Counted from the first letter of the stretch, positions 1 to 9,991 are shown. The stretch: 64,000 nucleotides of DNA from Clostridium sp. DL-VIII (GCF_000230835.1 NZ_CM001240.1:1372501-1436500); one strand, 5' to 3'. Numbers and translations: made by a program. The notes: generated from the letters alone by a model not told the origin.

Positions 1-569
1 CTATCTTTTCCCCTGACAAATAAGATATCTTTATGATTGTTTTCCAAGAGGTGATTTAATGCCATACTTGCTCCCATTGCTTCATCATTGGCAACAGATG
101 AAATATTTGCAGACACTGAATGTCCATTGACAAAGACTATGGGAGTTTGCTTTGATATATTATTATAAAATTTAGATTTAATATTTTCGGTATTTGGATC
201 TATAACAATTATTCCGGATACATTTCTAGATAGTAAATTGTTAATACATGTTTGTTCTTCTTTTTTATCATTTTCGCTGCAAACTAAAACTAGAGATTGG
301 GAATTAAGTTTTAGGATGTTTTGTATACCATTAATAACTTCAGGGAAAAACATATTATTAATACTTGGAACTACAACACCTATAGTAGATGATTTCTGCC
401 TAGTAAGCTCGCGTGCCTGCATGTTAGGAATATATTTTAGTTCTTCTATTACTTCTAAGACTCTTTTTTTAGTTTCTTCTTTTACAGGATAATTCCCATT
501 CATTACTCTAGAAACAGTTGCAACGGATACATTTGCTTTTTTAGCCACATCTGCTATAGTTAATTTCAT
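1..569 (-). CDS. galR: LacI/GalR-family transcriptional regulator (C-terminus outside window)
   Basis: The first 189 codons read as a LacI-family repressor. The N-terminal helix-turn-helix contains TIADVAKKANVSVATVSRVM, followed by the hinge region and the start of a periplasmic-binding-protein-like effector domain (IGVVVPSINNMFFPEV). ATG at 569-567 is preceded by GAGGTGG. It is the last gene in the order galK-galE-galT-regulator, all on the minus strand, so it is probably the galactose-responsive repressor of this operon. The LacI-type palindrome ahead of galK (4676-4695) would be its operator. The effector sugar is inferred from context. The gene is cut by the window edge, so its length and effector pocket cannot be judged. 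Confidence 0.9.
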   Translation of the reverse strand, partial: MKLTIADVAKKANVSVATVSRVMNGNYPVKEETKKRVLEVIEELKYIPNMQARELTRQKSSTIGVVVPSINNMFFPEVINGIQNILKLNSQSLVLVCSENDKKEEQTCINNLLSRNVSGIIVIDPNTENIKSKFYNNISKQTPIVFVNGHSVSANISSVANDEAMGASMALNHLLENNHKDILFVRGKD

Positions 570-640
570 AATTATTCCACCTCATAATGTATTTTGCTAT
601 ATTCATAAAATATTAAGTTATATATAGCATATCTGATGTA

Positions 641-2146
641 TTACTTTATATGACTTACAAATTTATCAAAAGCAGCAAATCCTTGTTCATTTCTTTTAAA
701 TACTCCGGCATGGCATAATACTTCTAAAAATTTAAAACCAACTTCTGATTTTAATATGTCGTAAGCATTGTCAGAAGATATATTAGGATATTTTTTTAGA
801 AGATATTTATACCAATCTGAATGTTTGGATATGGATTCATCAGTCGAAATATCTGCTACCTTATTAATTAATTTATCTTTTAATATATTCAGTTCTATTT
901 TTAATCTTGCAGGAAGAACTGCAAGCCCCATGACTTCTATAAGTCCTATATTTTCTTTTTTTATGTGATGAACTTCGTTATGTGGATGAAAGATACCAAG
1001 TGGATGTTCATCACTTGTTCTATTATTTCTAAGCACTAAATCAAGTTCGTATTTACCATTTCTTTTTCTTGAAATAGGAGTTATGGTATTATGAGGTTCA
1101 TTTTCAGTATGACTTAATATATTTACAGATTCATCAGAATAATTTCTCCAGGAAATTAATATACGGTCTGCTAAATCTAATAATAGATTTTTATTTTTAC
1201 TAGAAAGTCTAATAACAGACATAGGCCATTTTACTCTGCCTATTTCTACATCATCATATCCTGAAATAGAATAACTTTTTTCTACAGAAGCCTTTTCCAT
1301 GGCAAAAGTATAGTGTCCGCCTTGATAATGATCATGAGAAAGTATAGAACCGCCAACTATAGGAAGGTCTGCATTAGAACCGGCAAAATAGTGGGGAAGT
1401 ATGTCTGTAAATATTAATAGGTTTCTAAAAGTATCCCTATTTATCTTCATAGGTATATGGTTATCGTTTAAGATTATGCAATGCTCATTATAATAAGTAT
1501 AAGGAGAGTATTGCAAGAAATACTTTTGATTCTCTCCAAAGTCTAAAGGGATAATTCTATGAGTTTGCCTGGCAGGATGATTTAAAGTGCCATAAAAGCC
1601 CTCATTTTCTTTACATAATAGACATTTTGGATAAGAACTTGATTTAATTAATTTAGCTTTGGCTATATCTCTTGGATCTTTTTCTGGTTTAGACAGATTT
1701 ATAGTTATATCTAGATCACCATACTCAGTAGGTGCTTTCCAGATAATATTTTTATCAATTCTATCTTTTCTTATGTAATTTGAAGCTATGCTTAAATTAT
1801 AATAATATTCAGTAGCCCTTTCAGGGGATGAATTATATAATTCATTAAATTTATTTATGACTTCTGAAGGTCTTGGCATTACGCAGTTCATGATTTTTGT
1901 GTCAAATAAATCTCTTTCAGTAGTAGTATTTTCTAGTAAATCCTTTTCACAAGCATAATCTAAAATATTTTCTAAAATAGGTGCTGGAGTTTCTAAATTT
2001 TCTTCAATATTAATGAATTCAAATTCATTTAAATTTAATGTGCCAAGCAACATATTTGTAGAATAAATCATATCCTCAGCAGTTATAAGTTTTTTATTTA
2101 ATGCAAAGTTTATAAGTCTGTTTATTTCAAGGTTTATATTTACCAT
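641..2146 (-). CDS. galT: UDP-glucose--hexose-1-phosphate uridylyltransferase, Firmicutes long type
   Basis: Cytoplasmic Leloir-pathway enzyme that exchanges UMP between UDP-glucose and galactose-1-phosphate. At 501 aa it matches the long GalT type of Firmicutes rather than the roughly 350-aa E. coli type. The active-site segment GGSILSHDHYQGG (about residues 268-280) holds the His-x-His that forms the uridylyl-enzyme intermediate. GIFHPHNEVHHI lies in the C-terminal half. The start has a good AGGGAGG site. It lies between galE and the LacI-type regulator on the same strand, which fits a four-gene operon. Confidence 0.95.
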   Translation of the reverse strand: MVNINLEINRLINFALNKKLITAEDMIYSTNMLLGTLNLNEFEFINIEENLETPAPILENILDYACEKDLLENTTTERDLFDTKIMNCVMPRPSEVINKFNELYNSSPERATEYYYNLSIASNYIRKDRIDKNIIWKAPTEYGDLDITINLSKPEKDPRDIAKAKLIKSSSYPKCLLCKENEGFYGTLNHPARQTHRIIPLDFGENQKYFLQYSPYTYYNEHCIILNDNHIPMKINRDTFRNLLIFTDILPHYFAGSNADLPIVGGSILSHDHYQGGHYTFAMEKASVEKSYSISGYDDVEIGRVKWPMSVIRLSSKNKNLLLDLADRILISWRNYSDESVNILSHTENEPHNTITPISRKRNGKYELDLVLRNNRTSDEHPLGIFHPHNEVHHIKKENIGLIEVMGLAVLPARLKIELNILKDKLINKVADISTDESISKHSDWYKYLLKKYPNISSDNAYDILKSEVGFKFLEVLCHAGVFKRNEQGFAAFDKFVSHIK

Positions 2147-2171
2147 GCTAAAACCTCCCTGATTTTTAGTG

Positions 2172-2289
2172 ATGAATTATAAATAATAAGTTATAAGTTA
2201 AAGATGAAATCCCCAACTTGGGGATTTCTTAAAATGTTTTTTGAAAAGCCTGAGGATTTTCTTCCTTAAACTCCTAACTTATAATTCAT
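2172..2289. repeat. Small MITE-like intergenic repeat with inner hairpin between galE and galT
   Basis: Terminal inverted repeats ATGAATTATAA (2172-2182) and TTATAATTCAT (2279-2289) enclose a perfect hairpin GAAATCCCCAA / TTGGGGATTTC (2206-2216 and 2218-2228). The hairpin has only a short T tract on the transcribed strand, so it may tune galT expression rather than terminate. Whether it is a mobile repeat needs genome-wide copies. Confidence 0.5.
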
Positions 2290-2301
2290 AACTAGTATTT
2301 A

Positions 2302-3294
2302 TTATCTGTCTTCAAAGCCATTTGGATGAGTTTTGTGCCATCCCCAGGCGGTACTTATTACATCTTTAACATCTGTATATTTAGGGTTCCAGCCTAATAT
2401 TTTCTTTGCTTTTTCATTTGAAGCAATTAATCTTGCTGGATCTCCAGCTCTTCTGTCACCTATAATGACTTTAATTTCTTCATTAGTAGCTTCTTTCGCT
2501 GAATCTATCATTTCTTTTACGCTAAAGCCAACTCCATTACCTAAGTTAAAAATATTACTTTCATTACCCTTTAGTAAATAATCAACAGCTTTTATGTGTG
2601 CATCTGCTAAATCAAGTACATGAATGTAATCTCTAATGCATGTTCCGTCTGGAGTATCGTAATCTTCTCCAAAAACAGTGATGGCCTCTCTCTTTTTTAG
2701 AGGAACTTGAAGAATTAATGGTATTAGGTGGCTTTCAGGAGAGTGATCCTCACCAATGCTTCCATCTTCTATCGCACCAGCTGCGTTAAAATATCTTAAA
2801 GAGACAAAAGTTATTCCATGAGCCTTATTAACCCATTTCATCATCTTTTCCATAGTAAGTTTTGTTTCACCATAAGTGTTAGTAGGATGTGTTTCATCGT
2901 CTTCAAGTATAGGAATTTTCTTAGGTTCTCCATATACAGCTGCAGTTGAAGAGAATACAATATGCTTAATATCGTGTTTTACCATGCTTTCAAGTAAAAT
3001 TTGCATACCATATACATTATTATTGAAATATAATAATGGTTTTTCCATACTTTCTCCAACTAGGGAATTAGCAGCAAAATGTATTATAGCCTCAATATTA
3101 TTTTCAGAAAAAACCTTATCTAAAAATTCAGAATCTCTTATATCACCTTTGTAAAATTTTGCTTTTGAATTTACGGCTTTGATATGACCAGATTGTAGGT
3201 TATCAACTACAATTACATCTTTATTTTGTTTTATAAGTTCATGTACTGTATGTGAACCTATATATCCAGCTCCGCCACAAACTAAAATTGACAT
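2302..3294 (-). CDS. galE: UDP-glucose 4-epimerase
   Basis: NAD-dependent short-chain dehydrogenase-type epimerase interconverting UDP-galactose and UDP-glucose. The N-terminal Rossmann motif GGAGYIGSH is at residues 7-15. The catalytic YxxxK appears as YGETK near residue 149, with the upstream serine in FSSTAAVYGE. RYFNAAGA and the C-terminal NLGNGVGFSV are typical of GalE. The length of 330 aa is normal. It is preceded by a clear SD and flanked by galK and galT on the same strand. Confidence 0.96.
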   Translation of the reverse strand: MSILVCGGAGYIGSHTVHELIKQNKDVIVVDNLQSGHIKAVNSKAKFYKGDIRDSEFLDKVFSENNIEAIIHFAANSLVGESMEKPLLYFNNNVYGMQILLESMVKHDIKHIVFSSTAAVYGEPKKIPILEDDETHPTNTYGETKLTMEKMMKWVNKAHGITFVSLRYFNAAGAIEDGSIGEDHSPESHLIPLILQVPLKKREAITVFGEDYDTPDGTCIRDYIHVLDLADAHIKAVDYLLKGNESNIFNLGNGVGFSVKEMIDSAKEATNEEIKVIIGDRRAGDPARLIASNEKAKKILGWNPKYTDVKDVISTAWGWHKTHPNGFEDR

Positions 3295-3319
3295 ATTAAC
3301 ATCTCCTCTATTCTTAAAA

Positions 3320-3424
3320 ATATATGCTCTAAAAAGCTAATTCATCTAAATTTACACTATATTGTAATAATTATCAACAGTATAACTTTAAAAATGAGAA
3401 GTTTAATAAATTTAGAGCATATAT
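3320..3424. repeat. Inverted repeat flanking the galK-galE spacer
   Basis: ATATATGCTCTAAA (about 3320-3333) recurs inverted as TTTAGAGCATATAT (3411-3424), with about 77 nt of AT-rich sequence between. It fills most of the 188-nt gap between galK and galE. It could be paired operators, an mRNA stem or a decayed small repeat. I see no other function in this gap. Confidence 0.4.
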
Positions 3425-3482
3425 ATTATGATAAACCTCTTTTGTTACAATTCAACGTATAGAGTATAAATTTTTCATGGGC

Positions 3483-4652
3483 CTAAATTAATTTTCTCGC
3501 ACCATCTGAGATACTAACAACATAGAAACTTGGTTCATAGCCTATTTTATCAGTATATTCCTTTGTAACTTTTTCAATAAAAGAATCGATGCAGTTTTCT
3601 TGCACTATATTGACTGTACAGCCGCCAAAACCTGCACCAGTCATACGAGCACCTATTACACCTTCTGTTTTCCAAGCTAAAGAAACTAAAGTATCTAATT
3701 CTACACCAGTAACTTCATAATCATCTCTCAAGGAAACATGAGAATCATTCATAAGTTTTCCGAATAATGATAAATTATTTTTTTCTAGGGCTTCTACTGC
3801 TTTTAATGTTCTTCTATTTTCATAAACTGCATGCTTGGCTCTCTTTATTTTTATTGGATCAGAAATGCAATTTTTTATTTGATCAAATTCTTCTTCTGTA
3901 AGCTCACCAAGGGAAGTTATATTTTTGATTTTTTGAATTTCTGCTAGGGCAGTTTCACACTCACTTCGTCTTTCATTATATTTTGAATCAGCTAATCCAC
4001 GTTTTTTGTTAGTATTAGCGATTACTATTTTATAGCCGTCCATATTTATATTACTGTAAGAATAATTTAGTGTGTTGCAATCTAGAAGAATGGCACAATT
4101 ATCTTTTCCCATTCCAACAGCAAATTGATCCATTATTCCACAATTCACACCTATAAATTTATTTTCGGCTTCTTGACACATTTTAACTATATCCACCATA
4201 TCAATGTTTAAGTTAAATAGGTCATTTAATATAGCTCCCATTAATACTTCGATTGAAGCAGAGGAAGATAAACCAGAACCATTTGGAATATTACCATAGA
4301 AAAGTATTTCAAAACCAGCAGGAATATTAAATCCATGATTTTCAAAAGTTTTAATTACTCCTTTAGGATAATTAGCCCAATCATGTTGTTTGTCATAAAT
4401 CATATTTTCTAAACTAAATTCTATAATTCCTAACTCTTTAAAGTTTAAAGAACTAACTAATACATTCTTATCATCTCTTTTTCTTACCAGAGCATAAGTT
4501 CCAATAGTAAGAGCACATGGGAATACATGACCTCCATTATAATCAGTGTGTTCACCAATTAAATTAACTCTTCCTGGCGAAAAGAAAACATTTTCATTTT
4601 CCTTATTAAATAGTTCAATAAAATTATTTTTTAACACATTAATATTTTCCAT
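3483..4652 (-). CDS. galK: Galactokinase
   Basis: GHMP-family kinase phosphorylating galactose at C1, the entry step of the Leloir pathway. The galactokinase signature [15 protein letters not shown] is at residues 28-42. The ATP-binding GSGLSSSAS lies near residues 126-134 and the C-terminal GHMP motif [12 protein letters not shown] near residues 343-354. The length of 389 aa is standard. As first gene of the operon it lies behind the LacI-type operator at 4676-4695, with a strong SD (AAAGGAGG). Confidence 0.97.
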   Translation of the reverse strand: MENINVLKNNFIELFNKENENVFFSPGRVNLIGEHTDYNGGHVFPCALTIGTYALVRKRDDKNVLVSSLNFKELGIIEFSLENMIYDKQHDWANYPKGVIKTFENHGFNIPAGFEILFYGNIPNGSGLSSSASIEVLMGAILNDLFNLNIDMVDIVKMCQEAENKFIGVNCGIMDQFAVGMGKDNCAILLDCNTLNYSYSNINMDGYKIVIANTNKKRGLADSKYNERRSECETALAEIQKIKNITSLGELTEEEFDQIKNCISDPIKIKRAKHAVYENRRTLKAVEALEKNNLSLFGKLMNDSHVSLRDDYEVTGVELDTLVSLAWKTEGVIGARMTGAGFGGCTVNIVQENCIDSFIEKVTKEYTDKIGYEPSFYVVSISDGARKLI

Positions 4653-4675
4653 ACTTTATTCCTCCTTTATAATTC

Positions 4676-4695
4676 TATAGTAACCGCTTACTATA
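4676..4695 (-). promoter_or_regulatory. LacI-family operator in front of galK
   Basis: TATAGTAACCGCTTACTATA is a 20-bp palindrome with 9 of 10 pairs matching and a central CG, the usual layout of LacI/GalR operators. It sits 24-43 bp upstream of the galK start and overlaps a TATAGT hexamer that could be the -10 box on the minus strand, so repressor binding would block the promoter. The regulator encoded at 1-569 is the obvious candidate. Confidence 0.75.
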
Positions 4696-4883
4696 AAAAA
4701 GTAAATAGTTATGAAAAAATTTTTTATAATTAATTTCCAAATATAAAATAAAGTGACTAATCTATTAGGAAACAACAGGTTTTAAGCGACCTAGCTTATA
4801 TACTAAGTATATATAGTAATCAGTTTCTATATTGCACTTTAATTTTAATCTATATATTAGTTCTACATAGATATCTAACTTTA

Positions 4884-5322
4884 AACTTAGGCTCATGTAG
4901 TAGCTTACCGAAATCACATACATTCTTATTCCACAGGGCTTGAGAAACTTTCGCTGAAAGTTGTAAATGTGAGTATGCACCCATTTCGAAACAAGTTGGT
5001 GACAAACAGCAAATAGAACAAGCTCACATTAAGAACTTTTATGGGCGAGACGTATGAAGAAAATAAATCTTGTCTATTATATTTCTTAGTCATTAAGTTG
5101 ATATCTCCACTAGAAATTATAAATATTTTTGTGAAGAAAACATTTGAAAATGAGCTGTTAAAGGTTCTTAGTTGTAGGTTGTTCCACATTAGCTTGTCAA
5201 ACTAAAAGTTGGAGCATGCTAATGTGGATGCAACCTGCAACTTAGAACCTTCAGCGATGTTTTCATAGTTTTTCGGAATAAAAATATTTATAATTTCGGT
5301 TAGCTATAACATAAGTCTAAGT
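4884..5322. repeat. Large fold-back element, copy 1 (two internal hairpins)
   Basis: This gene-free stretch is an imperfect giant inverted repeat. Outer arms starting at 4884 (AACTTAGGCTCATGTAG...) pair with the segment ending near 5322. Inside are one hairpin around 4970-5075 and a second, nearly perfect one at 5136-5264 with arms of about 60 nt. The left end carries TAGCTTACCGAAAT, which recurs in the other copies. Short ORFs here are artefacts of the palindrome. Unlike copies 2-4 it lacks the conserved central core. Confidence 0.7.
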
Positions 5323-5347
5323 CCAAACATGTTTACCTATAAATCCA

Positions 5348-5378
5348 AATAGGCAGCTTAAGTTTTAAGCTGCCTATT
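5348..5378 (-). terminator. Hairpin terminator after the Asn-rich gene
   Basis: A perfect 14-bp stem, AATAGGCAGCTTAA (5348-5361) with TTAAGCTGCCTATT (5365-5378), lies just downstream of the minus-strand gene ending at 5389. It is followed on the minus strand by T-rich sequence, consistent with intrinsic termination. Confidence 0.7.
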
Positions 5379-5388
5379 AGCATTCTCA

Positions 5389-5880
5389 TTATCTTTTGGA
5401 ATGAGAATTTCTACCTGAATTATTATTCATGCCATTCATGTTATTCATATTGTTCATATTCATACCATTAGGGTTCATACCATTTTGATTGCCCATAAGC
5501 ATATTTAAGAGTGAACCAATATCATTCATGTTAGCATTATTTCCATTATTAAATTGTGGATTACCATTGCTATTACCCATGTTGCCGCTGTTGTTGCCCA
5601 TGTTGTTGTTATTGTTAGCACCACCCATGTTATTTCCCATGTTTCCCATTAACATGTTCATTAATGGATTTCCATTCATACCATTCATGCCGCCACCTAG
5701 GCCGCCCATAAGCATATTTAATAATGGATTGCCAGTCATCATATTAGGATTATTCATACCATTCATTTGATTTGTTCCATCCCGGCTATTTTGATTAGGC
5801 ATCATAGGATTATTCATTCTATTTCCTCCCGTAATACCGTTAAAAATGGAAGCAAGTATCATATTTAATAGAGGATTCAT
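5389..5880 (-). CDS. Asn/Gly/Met-rich low-complexity protein
   Basis: 163 aa, function not recognised. The protein is built from repeats of the type NPLLNMLMG, NGMNGNPLMNMLMG and GNMGNNMGG, with long Asn runs and a Ser/Lys/Arg tail. There is no signal peptide beyond a mildly hydrophobic start (MNPLLNMILASIFNGITGG). The SD AAGGTGGT before ATG and the dedicated terminator downstream support a real gene. The repeated amphipathic LLNMLMG blocks between Asn-rich spacers could allow self-assembly or association with a spore layer, but nothing proves that. Confidence 0.7.
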   Translation of the reverse strand: MNPLLNMILASIFNGITGGNRMNNPMMPNQNSRDGTNQMNGMNNPNMMTGNPLLNMLMGGLGGGMNGMNGNPLMNMLMGNMGNNMGGANNNNNMGNNSGNMGNSNGNPQFNNGNNANMNDIGSLLNMLMGNQNGMNPNGMNMNNMNNMNGMNNNSGRNSHSKR

Positions 5881-5955
5881 TTTACCACCTTTTTGTTAAT
5901 TGTTTTACTATAGTTTATTGCAAAGATGTATAAAACGATACTACTTTAGGGATAT

Positions 5956-8124
5956 TTAAAATTTAAATTGATCAAAGCTTTGTGTCAATTCATCAGATAA
6001 ACTGCTTACCTTTTGAGCAGAAGCAGCAACTTCAGAACTTGCAGAGTTTAATTCATCAGATGAAGAATAAATTTCTTGTGTGGTTGCTGAAATCTGCTCT
6101 GATACTGCAGAAATATTTGTAATATTAGTTACCAGAGAATCTTTCTCGGAATCCAATTCAGTAAAATCTTTAGCTATTGAATACATTTTAGGAATCATAT
6201 CTTCAACTGCTGTGGAGATATGTTTAAATGCAACAATTGTATTATTAATAATATTTGTTTGATTTTTAACATCTTGGGTAATACTATCTGTGCTAAGTAC
6301 TATATCATCAGTATTTTTAAGAACCTTTGATACTATGGTATAAATCTTTTTAGCAGAACTTTGGCTCATTTCTGCAAGCTTTCTTATTTCATCTGCAACT
6401 ACAGCAAATCCTTTTCCAGCTTCACCAGCTCTAGCAGCTTCAATTGCAGCATTTAGAGCAAGCAAGTTTGTTTGTTCAGATATTCCATTTATTAAATCTG
6501 TCATATTATTAACTTCTTTAATATCTGTAGTCATTAATGTCAGTGCATTACTAAAGTTATTGAAATTGGTATTTAATAGTTCTATTGAAGCAATTAGTAT
6601 TTTTAGTTCATCGTTACTTTCTTTTGCCTTAGTACCAATATCTGAAGAAGTAATAGTAACGTCATTAACCTTATTTGTAAGAGTTGAAAGTTTATTTGCA
6701 AATTTGTTTAAATTATCGGTGCTACTAGTTAAATTATTAGCTTGATTGGCTGTTCCTTCTGAAATATCACTGATTGCTTTTGCTATAGTCCCAATAAGTG
6801 AAGATAATTCTTCAGAGATAGATGAAAGACCAGTGGACTGCTCATTGAGATTCTCAGAATTTGTTTTAATTGTATCAATACTGTTATTTAAAGAATGTTG
6901 AATATTTGTTAATGAATGACACATAACTCCAGTTTCAGAAGAATCCCTTAAATGTTTTTCATCTATTTGAGTAGAAAAATCACCTTGTGAAAAATCTTTC
7001 ATTATACTGACAACATATAGTATTTTTTTAGAAATCCTTGATATTGAAAAAATTAAAACTAAGGATATTACTATAAGACTTACAATACCAGTTACTATAT
7101 TAGCAAATTTTAAGGAACCAAATGATTTTAGTAAATCACTTTTTTCAGCAGTTACGATAACACACCAGCCAGTGCTTGGTACTACAGAATAAGATAGAGT
7201 TTGAAGTTTATTGTCAGAGATAATTTCAGCAAAACCACTTCCTCCTTGAGAAATATTACTGATTAAATCATAAGGAGCTGATTTATCAGGATTTGTTATG
7301 ATTTCACTAAGATTAGTACCTTTTTGCACATACTCATCGTTTGAATGTCCAATTATTTTACTACTAGAATTAACTACATATGCTTTACCAGTATTTAAAA
7401 ATGATATTTTTTTACTAAGATTTGATATATCATCTCCGTGTCTAAATGCAACTAAAACACCAATTGTTTTGTTTTCATCTTTTATTGGAGCCGATATTGC
7501 TATTAATAAATCTTTACTAAAATTACTTTGAAAAGGTTCTGAAACATATGATTTCCCAGAAAGGGCAAAAGTGAAATAGTCATAAGATTTAATATCAACT
7601 GTAGCTCCACTTAGAAGTGTTAACTTTCCGTCAGGAGTAGCTATACCCATATCAGAATACTGCTGAAAATTCTTTTCTTCAGATAATATATTTAATTTAT
7701 CATGTATAGTTGCCTGTTGATCTACAATAGTTGGATTATGAGCTAAACTCTCAATTGCTTTAACTTTTTCATCCATTACATCACTTATATCCTGCGCGGT
7801 AATATTACTTATTTGAGTAAGTAGTTCTTCACTATTAGAATATAAAGCATTTTCTCCTAGAGTATAAGTAAAAATTGTAAGTAATAATAAAGTTATAATT
7901 ACAACTGGCAAAACTGTCAAAAGTACCTTAAAGCTAATTGAACTTTTGCTTAACTTAATTTTACTTTTGGTAAGATTACTAGTAGCTGGAGAACTATAAT
8001 TTTTTCTTGGTTTAAAATTTAATTTCTTAATCTTTTCGATTAATGATGCCTTTTTTAATGAAGAATTACTTGATTTGTTTTTAGTATTAATAAAGTTATG
8101 GTTAACTTTCTTTGAAATTTTCAT
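5956..8124 (-). CDS. Methyl-accepting chemotaxis protein with dCache-type sensor
   Basis: Membrane chemoreceptor, 722 aa. An unusual basic cytoplasmic N-tail of about 65 residues precedes TM1 ([19 protein letters not shown]). An extracellular Cache-like domain of about 260 residues follows (with IATPDGKLT and [11 protein letters not shown]), then TM2 ([19 protein letters not shown]), a HAMP-like region and the cytoplasmic coiled-coil signalling domain. The hairpin tip carries the CheA/CheW contact [19 protein letters not shown]. The SD is AGGAGG. The ligand cannot be read from sequence; Cache domains usually bind small organic molecules. No che genes are adjacent. Confidence 0.93.
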   Translation of the reverse strand: MKISKKVNHNFINTKNKSSNSSLKKASLIEKIKKLNFKPRKNYSSPATSNLTKSKIKLSKSSISFKVLLTVLPVVIITLLLLTIFTYTLGENALYSNSEELLTQISNITAQDISDVMDEKVKAIESLAHNPTIVDQQATIHDKLNILSEEKNFQQYSDMGIATPDGKLTLLSGATVDIKSYDYFTFALSGKSYVSEPFQSNFSKDLLIAISAPIKDENKTIGVLVAFRHGDDISNLSKKISFLNTGKAYVVNSSSKIIGHSNDEYVQKGTNLSEIITNPDKSAPYDLISNISQGGSGFAEIISDNKLQTLSYSVVPSTGWCVIVTAEKSDLLKSFGSLKFANIVTGIVSLIVISLVLIFSISRISKKILYVVSIMKDFSQGDFSTQIDEKHLRDSSETGVMCHSLTNIQHSLNNSIDTIKTNSENLNEQSTGLSSISEELSSLIGTIAKAISDISEGTANQANNLTSSTDNLNKFANKLSTLTNKVNDVTITSSDIGTKAKESNDELKILIASIELLNTNFNNFSNALTLMTTDIKEVNNMTDLINGISEQTNLLALNAAIEAARAGEAGKGFAVVADEIRKLAEMSQSSAKKIYTIVSKVLKNTDDIVLSTDSITQDVKNQTNIINNTIVAFKHISTAVEDMIPKMYSIAKDFTELDSEKDSLVTNITNISAVSEQISATTQEIYSSSDELNSASSEVAASAQKVSSLSDELTQSFDQFKF

Positions 8125-8185
8125 TATTTCCTCCTAATGTTTCACTAATTCGTTATAAAAAGAATTAATTATTAACAAATTGTTA

Positions 8186-8211
8186 TATAATGTATATTGC
8201 TATACATTATA
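8186..8211. promoter_or_regulatory. Perfect palindrome upstream of the chemoreceptor gene
   Basis: TATAATGTATA (8186-8196) and TATACATTATA (8201-8211) form an 11-bp perfect inverted repeat with a 4-nt loop, about 60-90 bp upstream of the chemoreceptor start. It may be an operator or a transcript hairpin. The rest of 8125-8512 is AT-rich with no convincing gene. Confidence 0.4.
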
Positions 8212-8412
8212 CATTAATTTTATAAATAATACCATGTGTTTGTGGAGAAGATGGTAAAAGCTTGCAGGAGGTTCAGAGATAAAAAATCATATAGAATATG
8301 TAGAAAATTAATAAAATATAGTAAATCTTTTAGAAAATAAATAAAGTAAAGTAGACAATACTTAAATGGATAGAATAAAAGAAGAAAAAATGAATAAAAT
8401 AAATACAATAAT

Positions 8413-8446
8413 AAGAGCTGAGAAAGACAATCTTAGTTCTTTTTTA
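8413..8446 (+). terminator. Terminator-like hairpin upstream of the 271-aa gene
   Basis: AAGAGCTGAGA (8413-8423) pairs with TCTTAGTTCTT (8431-8441), including G-U pairs, and is followed by a T run. No plus-strand gene is visible before it, so it may end an unseen small transcript or act in the leader of the gene at 8513. Confidence 0.4.
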
Positions 8447-8512
8447 TGTATTTTTTACCAATTGATTTGCGAAAAGAAGAAAAATATAAACCATAAAAAT
8501 TAGGAGCAAGAT

Positions 8513-9328
8513 ATGAAAATTGGAGAAACTGAATTAGCGATAATTGATATAATAACATTTACAGGAATACTAATAACATTTTTGACGGGTGTATTAAATT
8601 TATCTCAAAATAAAAAAAGTCTCTACATAAATAATATTACAAGATTTAGAGTAGTATGGATTACCACATTTAGAACACATATTGCATGTTTAAAAGAATT
8701 AAGTAATATAACTAATTTATATGTAAGAACAAAAGATGGAACTAATAAAATAGCTTATAGAAGGGAATTGGAAAAAGTCGTAGCATTAATAAAAATGCAC
8801 TTGAATTTTACAGGAAAGCTTGATATAGAATTAATTTCTAAGGTAGAAGAACTAAAATCTACAATTAATAGTTATTTATTAATGTATTATTGTAAGAATA
8901 AAATCAAATCTATAGAAAACAATAGTGAACTTGTGAATGAATTTTATGAAGTTATTGAAGTAATAAGTGAAAAAAAAGTATTGCAGGATATTTGGGATTT
9001 AGCAATGAGTAATAATAATTTTGAGAAAATGGACTCAATAGAGAGATTAAATCTGATAGGATTAAAAAATCAAGTTAAACTAGCATGTAAGAACAATCCG
9101 GAATTGGTAAAAAGAATAAATAATGAAAGTAATCAGATAATAGAAAAATATGAGTGTGAAATTGGTGAATTAAATGAAGATATTGATGAAATTGTACAGA
9201 TATATTTGAAAGCTGAGTGGATAAGATGTAAGGTGGAAACGAGAGTATGGCCATATAATAGATATAATGAAAAAAAAGTCATAAGCAGACTGAGAGACAG
9301 GTCACATAGAGAAAGTGAAACAAAATAA
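8513..9328 (+). CDS. Membrane-anchored protein of unknown function
   Basis: 271 aa. One N-terminal membrane helix (about residues 10-28, IIDIITFTGILITFLTGVL) is followed by a cytosolic, mostly helical region rich in charged residues. After the helix comes ITRFRVVWITTFR, a pattern I associate with small bacterial membrane proteins of unknown role; the C-terminus has AEWIRCKVE. The SD AGGAG lies before ATG. It is monocistronic, with a strong terminator at 9424. No enzymatic motif is recognised. Confidence 0.75.
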   Translation: MKIGETELAIIDIITFTGILITFLTGVLNLSQNKKSLYINNITRFRVVWITTFRTHIACLKELSNITNLYVRTKDGTNKIAYRRELEKVVALIKMHLNFTGKLDIELISKVEELKSTINSYLLMYYCKNKIKSIENNSELVNEFYEVIEVISEKKVLQDIWDLAMSNNNFEKMDSIERLNLIGLKNQVKLACKNNPELVKRINNESNQIIEKYECEIGELNEDIDEIVQIYLKAEWIRCKVETRVWPYNRYNEKKVISRLRDRSHRESETK

Positions 9329-9423
9329 CAAAAAAGCTTTAGTTTTCAAAAATTCTTATTATTTTATGAGAAGTGCAGTTTTTTGCTAAAATGTTTTTTG
9401 GCTGCGTAGTAATATTTTTTACG

Positions 9424-9463
9424 ATAAATCTCAAGCGTATTAGACTTGAGATTTATTTTTTAT
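9424..9463 (+). terminator. Intrinsic terminator
   Basis: ATAAATCTCAAG (9424-9435) and CTTGAGATTTAT (9445-9456) form a perfect 12-bp stem followed directly by a T-rich run. It closes the 271-aa gene and faces the convergent CotF-like gene. Confidence 0.85.
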
Positions 9464-9547
9464 AGTAAAAGAGCCTCACACTTTAGTGCGACAGCTCCTT
9501 GCTTTTTTAGTGAAGAGTTTGTTTAACATTAATTATTTTAGAATTTT

Positions 9548-9796
9548 TTATTTTTGAGCTGAGAAAGTTTGCTTAACTTGATTTATTTTATTTTGATCAG
9601 CCTGCTCTGAAGGATACCATCCTTTTTGTGACATCTTATTGTAGAGCTGATTTTGCATGTTTAAGGTATCTTTCAAGGCTGTATCAAAAGCACAATGAAC
9701 ATTTTGAGTAGAGGATTCTATAGTTCCGTGTAATAGTAAATCAGAACTAGTTTTTACTGCTACTAAAATGTCTTCAAATAACTCTTTATCATTCAT
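9548..9796 (-). CDS. CotF-like spore coat/ferritin-like small protein
   Basis: 82 aa, helical and soluble. Residues such as LFEDILVAVKTSSDLLLHGTIESS and LKDTLNMQNQLYNKMSQKGWYPSE match the compact helical pattern of the spore coat F domain, including the closing MxxKGWYP motif. It follows a 57-aa partner gene on the same strand by 21 nt, with SD AAAGGAGAT. CotF-type proteins are associated with the spore coat; this member is close to the minimal domain. Confidence 0.8.
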   Translation of the reverse strand: MNDKELFEDILVAVKTSSDLLLHGTIESSTQNVHCAFDTALKDTLNMQNQLYNKMSQKGWYPSEQADQNKINQVKQTFSAQK

Positions 9797-9817
9797 AACT
9801 TAAATCTCCTTTATTTA

Positions 9818-9991
9818 TTATAATAATTGATAGAATTGATTAAAGATTCTTTGGTGAGTATTAGCTAATTGCTGAACATATGATTTTAGCTCAGCATCTT
9901 GAATTTGATTTGCACATTCTGTGCACTTTGTTTGCATATGTTTTTCATGACTTAGTGTATCTTTAATATACGATAATTCTTTTGGACTCAT
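9818..9991 (-). CDS. Small CotF-associated protein (57 aa)
   Basis: A 57-aa gene with the strong SD AGGAGGAAG before ATG at 9991-9989, translated as MSPKELSYIKDTLSHEKHMQ and ending QRIFNQFYQLL. Two cysteines (TKCTECANQI) lie in the middle. The helical pattern resembles the N-terminal half of CotF-type proteins (xYIxDxLxHEKxMxxKC). It is co-oriented with and 21 nt upstream of the 82-aa CotF-like gene, so the two are probably co-transcribed and spore related. Confidence 0.75.
   Translation of the reverse strand: MSPKELSYIKDTLSHEKHMQTKCTECANQIQDAELKSYVQQLANTHQRIFNQFYQLL

Noticed and set aside
596..628. GCTATAT ... ATATAGC inverted repeat upstream of the LacI-type gene as an operator
   Set aside because: The 7-bp arms are 19 nt apart in very AT-rich sequence and do not resemble the operator before galK.
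4765..5189. Open frames of 71 and 87 codons on the minus strand
   Set aside because: They lie inside fold-back copy 1, lack ribosome binding sites and have no protein-like composition.
5489..5770. 93-codon plus-strand frame opposite the Asn-rich gene
   Set aside because: It is the mirror image of a low-complexity coding region; the minus-strand frame has the SD and terminator.
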